From Petunia secreta (Eukaryota; Streptophyta; Magnoliopsida; Solanales; Solanaceae): a stretch of 64,000 nucleotides of DNA. A model generated the notes under the pieces. The model searched no databases, had not been told where the DNA came from, and worked only from the letters and a program-made list of their open reading frames with translations. Position numbers and translations under genes: made by a program. Positions 44,515 to 55,609 of the stretch are shown one piece after another. The stretch lies in assembly GCA_029990175.1 (NCBI GenBank), contig JARKIP010000011.1, positions 29,176,001-29,240,000 on the forward strand, given 5' to 3'. How positions within the stretch are numbered: the stretch's first letter is position 1; every line of letters begins with the position of its first letter.

Positions 44515-45786
44515 GATTTGGTATGTGTGCATCTTCTCTTCTCCCTCTTCTTTTGAGTTTGTGTCTGCTTCCACTGGCTCACTGATGAAAATAGACCGAC
44601 TGTCGAAGATAGTCGTGTTACTTTGTTTGCAGTGATTGTATATGAATGTGCGAGTTATACCGAATACCTAGTAAAATACTAGGATATTTGGGATTTGGGT
44701 AACAAGAAAGTCATTCTTGGAACTGATTTTGAATATTATTTGCATGATGTAATTCATTTGATTAGCTCTAATCACTCTCAAGCACAACTAATCCAAGCTT
44801 GCAGGAATGTTGTTCAAAAGGTATACTCCTCACCATTTCTTTTTTGATATTGGTGTTTAGCTGCATTTGTAAATGGCAAGTTGAAGTTGGAAGCACAAAT
44901 TGGTCAGGTTTGATATCAAAGCAATTGTGCTTTACTTTCATCATAGTTCACATGCGTCTTAGCTCCCAAAAACACGACGCTTCAAAGACAATCATTTCTC
45001 TTTTATAGTTATATTTTTATTTTAACAAAACATACTTAATAATCGTAGCCAAAATGTTGTTTGACTTATATATATTAAAGGTGGGGTGATGGGCTACCCG
45101 CAATTATAAAATTTAACGAATTACGGTAAACGGAATTAGCCTTCTACATGCGTGAATTTTATGTAATTGTGTGTCAAATTTATCGCCCCGTGACGCTTAG
45201 TTGTAGAATACAGTCAAGTTAAATTAACTGGTTAAATTTCGTAAATATGTTGTAATCTTTATATTTTTAAAACTTCGTATGAGACGCAAACTATATTATC
45301 TCGCACCTTAACAACCGTCCACCCTATGCCCCCAACACCAATGGAAGATAATGTCACTTTAACTATTTAATTTAGCAAGATCTCATTTTCCATGACAGTG
45401 TGACACCTTGTCTTTATAGAATATTTATAATAATAAGTCAAGTTATGCGTAGGTGATGGGTAGTTACAAAATAATAAATTGAGTCCAGTTACGTGAACCT
45501 AAATTTGTTTTGGGTGGGTTTAGGTACCACACCAGCCGAAAACATCCAATTGGAAACAGTTTATTGGCTACAGGAATATGATTCCATCAATATTCCTAAC
45601 TTTGGAGCTAACGGGATTGCGTATGACTGTGGTGGAGCTGGTGATTAGTATATGAGGAAATGGAGGTAACCCTGAACTGATTCAATAAGCGGAAGATTAG
45701 ATTTTGTATTTTTTACAACTGTGATTTTGATTATATAATCTTTACTAGGAAAAAAATGTAGAATATTCACAAAAATAACATGAGAG
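44515..45786 (+). other. CIPK 3' region and intergenic sequence
   Basis: Presumed 3' untranslated region followed by AT-rich sequence. A frame at 45481-45648, open for 55 codons to a TAG with no upstream ATG, could be a stray last exon, but I recognise no family. Nothing else is seen. Confidence 0.35.
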
Positions 45787-46092
45787 TGTTATAAATTACA
45801 ATTTGTAAATGGATATCTATTAGTTGGCATCAACTTGTAGGGAGATATTTGTAGAGAAAATTCATTTTGACAAGTGTCAAGATTAGCTAGCTGTCAATTA
45901 GGTGTAATTCAACATGCAAGCAAATTGTAATTTCACTTGCAAATGCAAGTTGTAACCTTGTGTATTAGGAATCAAGATTTTCTATAAATAGAGACCTTTG
46001 CCTCCTCATTTCAAACAGTTCAAATATAATTCTCTCTACATATTCCTCTAGTTACTCCTTTCAATATTGTGTCAAATTTAGTTTTATTTACA
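45787..46092 (+). repeat. 5' LTR of the copia element
   Basis: Starts TGTTATAA and ends TTTACA, about 306 bp, typical of short-LTR copia elements. The ends are set without the partner LTR, so they may be off by a few bases. Confidence 0.65.
45983..45990 (+). promoter_or_regulatory. TATA box of the copia LTR
   Basis: TATAAATA stands about 100 bp before the LTR end, as expected for an LTR promoter. It would drive transcription to the right, into the nested element. Confidence 0.65.
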
Positions 46093-46110
46093 ACACGTTA
46101 TCAGCACGAA
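46093..46110 (+). other. Copia primer-binding region
   Basis: acacgttatcagcacga follows the LTR directly. This motif is common in this copia group and does not start with TGG, so priming may use an internal tRNA stretch. The tRNA is not assigned. Confidence 0.5.
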
Positions 46111-46883
46111 GCTCTAATCTTTTCCAAAATAAAGTTTCAATCTCTTCCTTATTTGTGGTATGTTTCTACATCTTGAATTTATTATAGCTCTATAGTCTAA
46201 ATTAAAATATGTAACAAACTAGAGACTATTTTTAACTTCTATCCATGAAACACTTATCATTTCTTTGAGATATTCTTATTGATTCACTCACATATGATTG
46301 TCACGACCCTTTTTTTACAACACAAAACTAAATTAATAGAATTGCATATTTAAAAGGTTATGACGGGTGTTAAAGGTACACAATTATTTAAGAGAAATTC
46401 GGAGTCGCCACTTGACAAGTTAAAGGTGTGCCAAGTCACCAGAGTGGTGTACCTGGAACACCCTTGACTCGTCTAATGGTCTGCGTCAGAGATTTGGGTA
46501 AGGTCCTCAATTGACTCTCGGGAAGGTGTTAGGCACCCTCGAGTCCTGTGCCGAGCACAGTTGCTTTATTATCGCGTTTTGATTTATTAAACGTGGTTGT
46601 TATATCTTGCCGTTCATTTTAAGTTGTGCTTTTATTGTCTAACCAAAAGAAATATGTTAAGTAACCCGCTGGGTATACTTTAGCTCAAATTGATTTTCTT
46701 GATTTAATTTCTCTTTGCCTAATAAGTAGATCGCTGATCATACTTTATTATTACGCGCAATCGTGGAAGTCTTCTCACTCCTATTTATTTTGCCTAATCG
46801 GTTTAATTAAATACAACCGCTAAATTTGTAAGTGACAAATTGGGACTCCCAAATTTGCATTTATTGATAAAAAAAGATTACGA

Positions 46884-46889
<6 letters not shown>

Positions 46890-46968
<79 letters not shown>
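46890..46968. repeat. TA microsatellite
   Basis: About 39 TA units in the LTR. The other LTR has a shorter run at 59740-59802. Confidence 0.95.
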
Positions 46969-46973
<5 letters not shown>

Positions 46974-47329
46974 GGCTGTTTGTTAAATAGGAACGACTTT
47001 GTTGGCCGTTTTTGAAAAAAAGAAAAAGAAAAAGAAAAGGATTTTTTACATAAAAGTACAAGTTTTAGAGCTTAATTACCAAACATAGCAACATTTTAGT
47101 AAAATTACCCTATATAAAGGAAAACACAAGAAAATTACAAATATAGCAAAAACATAGCAATATTTTTCCATAACATACCAAACCCTTATATTCTTCCTTC
47201 TATTTCACCCACTATCACTTTTGCTCCTCCAATTTCCCCCTATTTCACTTTTCCTCCCACCATTTCCCCCCAATTTACTTTTACTCCTCTCATTTTCCCT
47301 AGTTTCACTTTTCCTCGTCCATCCTCAAT

Positions 47330-47815
47330 GTATCTCGTTGAATCTCACTATTTCTGCACCGTATCAACTATTTCTGCATCGTATCTACCTGTTTTTGCAC
47401 CGTATCAACTGTTTCTGCACCGTATCTCAACTGTTTCTGCACCGTATCTCAACTGTTTCTACACTGTTTCAACTGTTTCTGCAGCACCGTATCTCTGTTT
47501 TTGCACCGTATCAACTGTTTCTGCACAGTATCTCAACTGTTTCTGCACCGTTTCAATTGTTTCTGCAGCACCGTATCTAACTGTTTCTGCACCGTTTCAA
47601 CTGTTTCTGCAGCACCGTATCTAACTGTTTCTGCACCGTTTCAACTGTTTCTGCAGCACCGTATCTCTGTTTCTGCACCGTTTCGACTGTTTCTGCAGCA
47701 CCGTTTCAACTGTTTCTGCACCGTTTCAGACTGTTTTTCACCGTATCAAACTATTTATAGACTGTATCATACTGTTTCAACACCGTTTCAGGTTGTTTTG
47801 CACCGTATCTAACTA
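47330..47815. repeat. Minisatellite inside the Mutator-like element
   Basis: actgtttctgcaccgtatct and variants (gcagcaccg; gtttcaa) recur about 20 times. The frames here translate it (FLHRINCF, TVSAPFQ). Confidence 0.85.
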
Positions 47816-48127
47816 TATATATTGTATCAAGTTGTTTTTGGACTGTTTCAGCATTATACAAGTTGTTTTATAAAGGAAGCAAGAAATCCAAGCAACTGAG
47901 CAAAAATAATTTGATACCAACAACAACAATGAAATACTTGTTTGATACTAATAATTTGATACCAACAACAATGTCACAAAAATCCAAAACAAATGAAAGC
48001 AAGAAAAAGAAAGAAAAATGAAATACAAGCAACTGAGAAAAGTCATTTCTTGTTTTTTGTTTACTGATAATGTCGATATCTTCTCTATCTGTATCTTCAT
48101 TTTCATTTTCATCCGGTAGGTCTCAAT

Positions 48128-48600
48128 TTAATGTGTAATTGAATAGACCAATGACAGAGCTACGGTTGAAGGCACTGAATCATGGTGACGACACTCCGGT
48201 GGAAATTGTGGTGACCAGTTTGGTCTGTTCAACATTACGACATGATAAATCACAGTAGCAGAGGTGCGATACCGGTGAATTTTCCGGCTAAAACTCACTG
48301 CCACGAGTCCAGCTGTAACCGCTGCCAATGGTGGTGGCGTTTTCCGTCACTGCCCTCCCTCTTTTAGTTCTATATGTCGTGTGTATGTATCGATGGGTAT
48401 CCCTCTGTTTCACCGCATCTCCACCACTACCGGTGGTGGTGTTCTAATCTGTACTTTCTCACTCTCTATGGTGTATTCATCATCGAAAATTATGACTTTT
48501 TCCGGTGCTTCTACGGCAGCGAGTGGACGGCGGGATGTGAGGTGACAGTGGTGGAGGTTGGGGGAACGGGGTGGGAATTTTAGGGTTTGGTTGGTGAAAG
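48128..48600. other. Gene-like sequence in the Mutator-like element
   Basis: GC content rises and short frames occur on both strands (48128-48328 minus, 48374-48583 plus). No family is recognised. It may be a captured exon piece. Confidence 0.3.
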
Positions 48601-50837
48601 TGAGTGAAGGGAGGAGAGTAGGAGTTGTTTGATTTTGAGGATTTTGAGTTTTCCTTTTTTTGATTTGTGTTTGATTGTTGTAAAATGTGCTAAAAAAATA
48701 TTGCTATGTGTTGTAATTTATAAAATATTGCTATTTTTATGTAATATAGGGTATAAATTTGTATAGATGTGTAAAAATCCCAAAAGAAAACTTAACAAGA
48801 CTGCCATTCATTTAACAAAGATGTGAGCTGAAATATTTGCGAAAACGGGCCGTTTTGAAATCCGTTTGCAAAACTAATCAACTTCATTTCTATATTCCAA
48901 ATGAGTTGTTTTCTTGTGAAGTGAAGGTGCGGCCAAATTTCAAATTAGTCGTCCTAGTCATTGCCTATTCGTCCAGATTTTAAAAGATATTACACCTCGT
49001 GACCATATTTGCCGAAACAGTCCAGCTTAAAAATGTGTTACATTTTTCTTGCAAAATAAAGTCCGCCTTTGTTAATTTCAAATTTTTCGTTCACTTTCCT
49101 TCCTTTTTATTCATACGTACTAAAGGCTACTTTTATGAATATTGTAAACATGCTCACAAGTACTAGTAGCCTTTCTATTTTAGCACAAGAACAGGTTTTA
49201 AAAGAGTTCTAACACAATAAGCAAAGTTCAAGACTTAAAACATACTAGTTTGATTCCATCTTTACTCATGCCAAAACAATTCAAAATAAATACAAAGGTT
49301 AAACTTTGTGTTTACCTATATAACGAGACCTTAGAGCACTGGAATGAAGATCCCACAAAGCTTAAACCAAAGCAAACGAACACAGCAAGGTCACCAAAAT
49401 TCAGCGACTAGACCGCCCTTTTAAACCTTTAAAACTTAAGATTTATACCCCAAAAGTCCCTTGGTATGAAGGCTTTTCGTTCTAAATCTATCTCTTAAAC
49501 TTACTATTTTTTCCTCTCAAGTATTTGCTCTCAATTGATGTTGTTTTTCAGCTGGTTGTTTTTTCTTGTGTTTTTCAACTAACTCCCCTTTAAATGAAGA
49601 GTAAATGCACTTTTATATAGCTGAAAATTGGGGCCAAAGGGTGGAGTGTAGACTTATACAAAAGTACAAGCCCACACCCTTATACGTGAGTATTTTTAGA
49701 GATAGTACATCAGCCCTATGACATCTTTTCAGCCACCCTATGCTGTCCCAAAAGCTGAAAAAGTAGGTTGTCCTTTCAAATGACAGCCCATCACATCAAC
49801 AAACCAACTAAACTAAACAAAACAGCCCCCAAACTAAATGACAATCTGACTAAACTTGCAATTAACCAAAGATATAACCAGATTATAAATTAAGCTAATA
49901 GAGTCCAAACTCAACTTTTTAAGAGTTCTAATAACTAGAAAAATCAAATCAGCCCCGCAAGCTTCGTCACATCATTTGAAAATCATCATAGCAGCCCGAA
50001 AAAACTCACCATAGCAGCCCGCAAAAACTCACCATAGCAACCCCCAAACATCACAAAAAGTAAAGGAAGATAAAACGAGAAAGTAAGTACCATAATAAAA
50101 AGAAAACACGAGCAAGAAAAGAGGGGAAAAAATAAGAATCTTAAGCAAATGGGGTATGGAAAGTGATAGAAGAGGGTGAGAGAAAGAGGAAACACCAAAC
50201 ACTTACCGGGAAAAAGAAAAAACGTCGGAGTTCAAGTTTAACTGAAAATTTGGGGCCAGATCTGCGAAAAATGGCTATGAATTTGGATAAAATAATACCA
50301 GAAATGGATAGAGGGGCTCGATAGCTTTCCGGAATGGTATAGTTTGTAATTTTCCGACCACCAGAAGGCGGTGGTCCGGTGGCGGAAAGGTGGTGGCAGA
50401 AAGGGGTGGCGGGATTTTCTGATGGTGAGGAGAAAAATGGCTAGGGTTTGGCCAAGCCAAAGGCTTAGGTGGTGTGAGTGATGAAAAATGATTAAAGAGA
50501 GATTATATACCTAGGGCTTTGGGTGGGCTTTGGTTTATTAGGCCGGGTTTAGGATTGGGCTACATATATTTCTACCAATGACCATTAAAGACTCATAATT
50601 TACTATAATCAAAACCACATAAATTTACAATACTATCACAATTAAACATAGAGTCATAGTTAAACACATAACAAGTATTTTTTTGGCAATTTTCATATTT
50701 TCTATCCAAATTAATGACAATTTTTTAGTTAAAATAAAAAATAAAAATTTAGGAAAATTTCGGCAAAAATCCTAAGAATCTAACACGGTTATTTTGAGCA
50801 ATTTTTTCTGTATTCATGCCAAAATTAGGTGATTGCA

Positions 50838-50850
50838 GCTGCTCCTCTTT
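50838..50850 (-). other. Polypurine tract of the non-autonomous Ogre-type element
   Basis: The minus strand reads AAAGAGGAGCAGC directly inside the LTR. Confidence 0.82.
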
Positions 50851-50985
50851 GTTCGGGAACACGAAGAGTTTTCGGACAAAGAAGTAATTGACAACTAATT
50901 TTGGTTTTTCGGTTCTAGCCGAGAGCATGCTTTTCAAAATGGTGACCGTACCTTGAGTTTCGGTTCTAACCGAGAGCAAAGTTAC

Positions 50986-51022
50986 CTACATATCCCCGGA
51001 CTAAGGAATCATGTCAGTGTAG
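50986..51022 (-). other. Conserved hairpin, copy 5 (near PPT)
   Basis: Same form and place as copy 1: outer CTACA/TGTAG with one C-A mismatch beyond, inner TCCT/GGGA. Confidence 0.5.
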
Positions 51023-51339
51023 TTCCTCACGTGTGGTAGCTGGGACTACCGCTTTCAAACAGACGCTAGACTCTTCTAGACTCACTAAGACAAACATTAG
51101 ACACTCTAGACTACTAAGATAAACTAGAGACTCTCCTAGACAACACTTGGGGCTGATACTAGACACTCTTAGGCACACAAAGGCTGTCGTTGCTGAGTTC
51201 TGGTCATTTGCTGGTGGTCGTTGCTTTACAAGGAATCGAAATACAAGGAAAAATGTAAAATTACAATTCCCAGACTACTCTTCATGCTTCCCAAGCTGAT
51301 GAACTGGTCTGAAGCTCCCACTAATCAAATGGATTTTGA

Positions 51340-51575
51340 AAACTTGAAATTGCCGCTCGGGAGGGCTTTAACTTGAATGTTGGAATTTCCGCTTTGACGG
51401 GCTTGACTTGAAAGTTGAAATTCCACTTTGACGGGATTTGCCTTGAATGTTAAAATTGCTGAAACTTGAAATTGCCGCTCGGGCGGGCTTTAACTTGAAA
51501 GTTGAAATTGCCGCTTTGACGGGCTTTGACTGAAATGCTGAAATTACCGCTTTGATGGATTTTGACTTGAAGCTG
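51340..51575 (-). repeat. Short repeats of about 33 bp
   Basis: Alternating gaaattgccgctcgggcggg and gaaattgccgctttgacggg phrases lead into the main array. Confidence 0.75.
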
Positions 51576-51579
51576 TGGA

Positions 51580-52880
51580 TGGTTGCTATCTTTGAGCGGG
51601 ACTAACTTGAAAAGGAAGTGGTTGCTATCTTCTAGCGGAACTGACTCGAAAAGGAAATGGGCGCTATCTTTTAGCTGGACTGACTCGAAAAGAAAATGGG
51701 CGCTATCTTTTAGCGAAACTGACTCGAAAAAGAAATGGGCGCTATCTTTTAGCAGGACTGACTCGAAAAGGGAATGGGCGCTATCTTTTAGCGATACTGA
51801 CTCAAAAGGGAAATGGTTGCTATCTTTTAGCAGAAATTAATTCGGAAAGGAAATGGACGCTATCTTTTAGCGGGACTGACTCAAAAGGGAAATGGTTGCT
51901 ATCTTTTAGCAGAAATTGACTCGGAAAGGAAATGGGCGCTATCTTTTAGCCAAACTGACTCAAAAGGGAAATGGTTGCTATCTTTTAGCAGAAATTAACT
52001 CGGAAAGGAACGATCGCTATCTTTTAGCAGATCTTGACATAGAAAGGAAATGACGCTATCTTTGAGCGAAACTGACTCGAAAAGGAAATGATATCTATCT
52101 TTTAGCGGAAACTGACTTTAAAAGGAAACTGACACTATCTTTGAGCGGAACTGACTCGAAAAGGAAATGGGCGCTATCTTTTAGCGGGACTGACTCGAAA
52201 AGGAAATGGGCGCTATCTTTTAGCGGGACTGACTCAAAAAGGAAATGGGCGCTATCTTTTAGCGAAACTGACTCAAAAGGGAAGTGGTTGCTATCTTTTT
52301 GCAGAAATTGACTCGGAAAGGAAATGGGTGCTATCTTTTAGCGGAAATTGACTCGAAAAGGAAACGATCGCTATCTTTTAGCAGATCTTGACATGGAAAG
52401 AAAATAACGCTATCTTTGAGCGGAACTGACTCGAAAAGAAAATGATCGCTATCTTTTAGTCAAAACTGACTTTAAAAGGAAACAGACGCTATCTTTGAGC
52501 GGGATTGACTCGAAAAGGAAATGGGCGCTATCTTTTAGCGAAACTGACTCGAAAAGGAAATAGGCGCTATCTTTTAGCGGGACTGACTCGAAAGGAAATG
52601 GGTGCTATCTTTTAGCGAAACTGACTCAAAAGGGAAATGGTGTCTATCTTTTAGCAGAAATTGACTCGGAAGGGAAATGACCGCTATCTTTTAGCAGATC
52701 TTGACATGGAAAGGAAATGACGCTATCTTTGAGCGAAACTGACTCGAAAAGGAAATGACCGCTATATTTTAGCGGAACTCACTCGAAAAGGAAGTGGTTG
52801 ACGCTATCTTTTAGCAAAACTGACTCTAAAAGGAAATGAGCGCTATCTTTTAGCGAAAACTGACTTGAAAGGGAAACTTC
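51580..52880 (-). repeat. Minisatellite of about 39 bp, roughly 32 units, each with a small hairpin
   Basis: Units contain cgctatcttttagcg with gactgactcgaaaaggaaat. CGCTA and TAGCG enclose TCTTT. Several variant units keep pairing (CGCT..GAGCG). The frame at 51583-51840 is a repeat translation. It occupies the place held by the 41-43-bp array in the other Ogre element. Confidence 0.93.
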
Positions 52881-55609
52881 CGAATTATCTTGGGGGAGTA
52901 TGTTATTGTGGTTGACATCTTCCTGGTGAGTTATGTCCTCTCTGTTCACCCGCTCATGATTAGCCCATGTCTGGAAGCTGTACAGTCCACACATTGTTCA
53001 CATGTGGCTTTGACTTGAAAGCTGCAAACTCTAGCCCGTTATCTTAATGGGGTCTTGTCTGGAGATTTGAAAACCTTAGCCATTTTTCAAAGAAGGGATT
53101 TTGTCTGAAACTTAGAACAAATGCTCCCGATTCATGTGATCCTTGATGTTGCTGACAAAGTAGCAAATATCATAATGGCTTTCTTCATCATGACTATACA
53201 GACCCTGAATCATGTCCTCGCAAAATATACTTGGGGTTCTTGTTCAAACAATATCTTGATATTGTTGATGTATTTTTGATCCAACCCAAAGTCCACCAAT
53301 GCCAAATAGTTTCTCCAAATCTTTAGTCACTCCTTGATAGAAACAGCATGTCGTTCCATGGTGACTTTCCTGGTACAATCTTGGTGTGTCATTCTCATAC
53401 GAGGTGCGGCACGAGCTTCCATTGCTCATTGGTTCCCGAACAATGATCTGGTACAACTGAAAAACCTGTAAACAAGCTTTGCGAAACTTTCTTTGCTCGT
53501 TTCAATGATATCAAAGGAGAGGAGTGACAAAAAAAAGTAAAGACAAACTGAAGAAATTCAAAGAGGAGACATCGAACGAAAGATGTCCCTGAATGATAGG
53601 AAGAAATATTATTGAGGGGTCAAATGACGGGCTCAAGGAACATGACATACATCTTGGAATAAAGTATTGACCTTTTCAACACGATCTACCCTTGATTTTA
53701 CCCCAGTTCGACAATATAGAGGCAATTGCTTGCTTGGTCCGATCATGATGAGAAACCGGACATCCCTCATTCGACTAGTGGTGCCCTTTCGAGTTTTCAC
53801 CAACTAGCCTCTCTCTTTGTTGTTTTCCTCACAATGGTCTGTGGCGCCCTTTCAGGTTTTGACCAACAGGATTCATTTTTCTTCTCTTTTTTGACCAACA
53901 GGATTCATCGTTTTTTTATTTCATTCGACCTCTTATCCCCTTTTTCGGTCGATTTCGTCTTTCTCCTCTTTCTTTTTGAGTCAATCCGTCAACCCTTATT
54001 TTGACTTCTCACAGAAGTTTCTGTCCTAATGGCAACTGTTACTCCCATCTCTTGGTTGCGATGATCAAAATAAACTTCGACTTCCCCGAGCAGACTCATA
54101 TTTTGATTGTACATCAATGCGCTACATTCTCAAAGATAGGTCAGAAAGGTCTTTATTTGGACTGTAGCGTAGGACTTAGTTAGGCTAGGAAGAAAAGTGT
54201 TTAGCATCAAAGCTCAAAAGAAAAATCTCATGAGATGGCTAGATGAACATTGCAAATTTTGAAATCGCCGCTTTTGAAAGTAACAACTTTTTTCTCAGTT
54301 TAAGCAAATTGGGGATTCTTTTTTTTTTTTCCTTTTTTTTTCTTTTTTTCTTCTTTTTCTCTTTGTTTTGAAAAGCGGTATCCAAGAATCTCATGAAATG
54401 ACTTGGTGAATAATACAACCCTTGGAATCATTTTCTTCTAAGATAACATCAAACTATAGCCCCAGTTTAGTGAAAATTGAGGAATTTCTTTTGGATATTC
54501 TGATATGCAAACATAGGGGATATTGAGACTTTCCCCCGATACTAACACAAAGAAAGCAAAATGAATATTGGCTTTCTCTATTTTTTTTAGAAGAAAAAAA
54601 AAAGACATCTTCCCTAGTTTAGGATAAACTGGAGCGCTTTCAGTTTCTTCCCCGACTTCAAAACTGGTATGCTAAACATCTCATGAAACATATGAATGAA
54701 TGGTACAAAAATTGAAGTTTGTTTTTATTTTATTTTATTTAGAATATAAAATAAAAACAAACTTCTGCCCCAGTTTAGCATAAAATAGGGATCTGAATTT
54801 CTTTTGACGTTGGCCGCAAACATGGAGGCAAGTTTTCGTCAATACGAAACAGGAAAGAATTAACTTTTCACTGTTATGACCGCACCCGAATGGTTGCCTA
54901 CGTATCCTTTTGAGAGGAATCAGGTCAGACGTAGCTCTAGCACAGAGGTAAATTTTGTTGTTCCTTTTTTAATTTTTTTTCTTTCCTTCATTTTTTCCAA
55001 TTTCAATCACATCGATTCCAAAGGAGGGTAGCCAAAGAAAAATACAAAGGCTCAAAGGGCTAGAAAATTGGTATAGTGTTTGGGTAGCAAAAACGAAAGC
55101 CGTTTGTCATCCCGAACTGAGAATGCCTCGCACAAATAATGATTCAAAGAATTGACCTAGACTGATCCACGCGTGCCATCGACTTCTGCTTTACTGATGG
55201 TTCTCAAAACTGGTATCTCAAATTCGGTCGAAGCGACCGTGCACGATTTTAAACTTATCACCGATATCCCTTATCGGATGACTACAGATTAATTCCCAAC
55301 TTATTTCGCTTCATCTTTTATCCCTCTTTACTACTCAAATAGCTCACAATGCCAGAGCGCGTGTCTAGATCAAGACGTAAATTCCGCACGCATGTCATGT
55401 TATTAAGGTCGACAAAACATAAAATAAAAAACTAAACAGGTAAGAACAGGAAACATAAAAGACCGAATATTAGGACGAGACGGATCTCTTTTTCATTGAA
55501 TTGAAGATATAAGGGTTTGAACAAACAAAACAAGCAAAATAATGCACTTGGGTTACAAAACCAAGTACATAGAAAGATTAGCAAAACAAGCTACAATTTT
55601 CACAGTCAT
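52881..55609 (-). other. 3' part of the non-autonomous element, pol deleted
   Basis: No gene. Blocks match the Ogre 3' region (for example near 53760-53860 and 54700-54940), then a block near 55380-55400 matches the start of RT. Everything between, meaning all of RT, RNase H and integrase, is absent. T-rich tracts lie at 54315-54360. Confidence 0.7.
54898..54934 (-). other. Conserved hairpin, copy 6
   Basis: Perfect outer stem CTACGT/ACGTAG and inner stem TCCT/AGGA, as in copy 2, at the position where pol would end. Confidence 0.55.

Larger units (their letters stand above)
47039..48781. mobile_element. Mutator-like non-autonomous element with 9-bp target duplication
   Basis: Begins GGATTTTTTACA and ends TGTAAAAATCCC. 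Imperfect inverted ends extend about 130 bp, with shared atagcaatattttt blocks. It is flanked by aaaagaaaa at 47030-47038 and 48782-48790. The uninterrupted site with a single copy is at 59865-59873 in the other LTR. A 9-bp duplication points to a Mutator-type transposase. No transposase is encoded. The interior holds a minisatellite (47330-47810) and gene-like sequence near 48130-48600, possibly captured host DNA. Confidence 0.88.
46299..50837 (-). repeat. 3' LTR of the non-autonomous Ogre-type element, with insertion
   Basis: Aligned with 59146-61895 apart from the Mutator-like insert at 47039-48790 and a longer TA run. Without the insert it is about 2.79 kb. Decamer GGAGTCGCCA at 46401-46410. 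The inner end reads gattgca instead of gattaca. Confidence 0.92.

Noticed and set aside
43224..44582. Minus-strand frames opposite the CIPK gene
   Set aside because: Shadows of the kinase coding sequence.
47221..47812. Repeat protein with FLHRI / TVSAP units
   Set aside because: A translation of the Mutator-like element's minisatellite in three frames.
51583..51840. Ser/Asp/Lys-rich repeat protein
   Set aside because: A direct translation of the 39-bp minisatellite.
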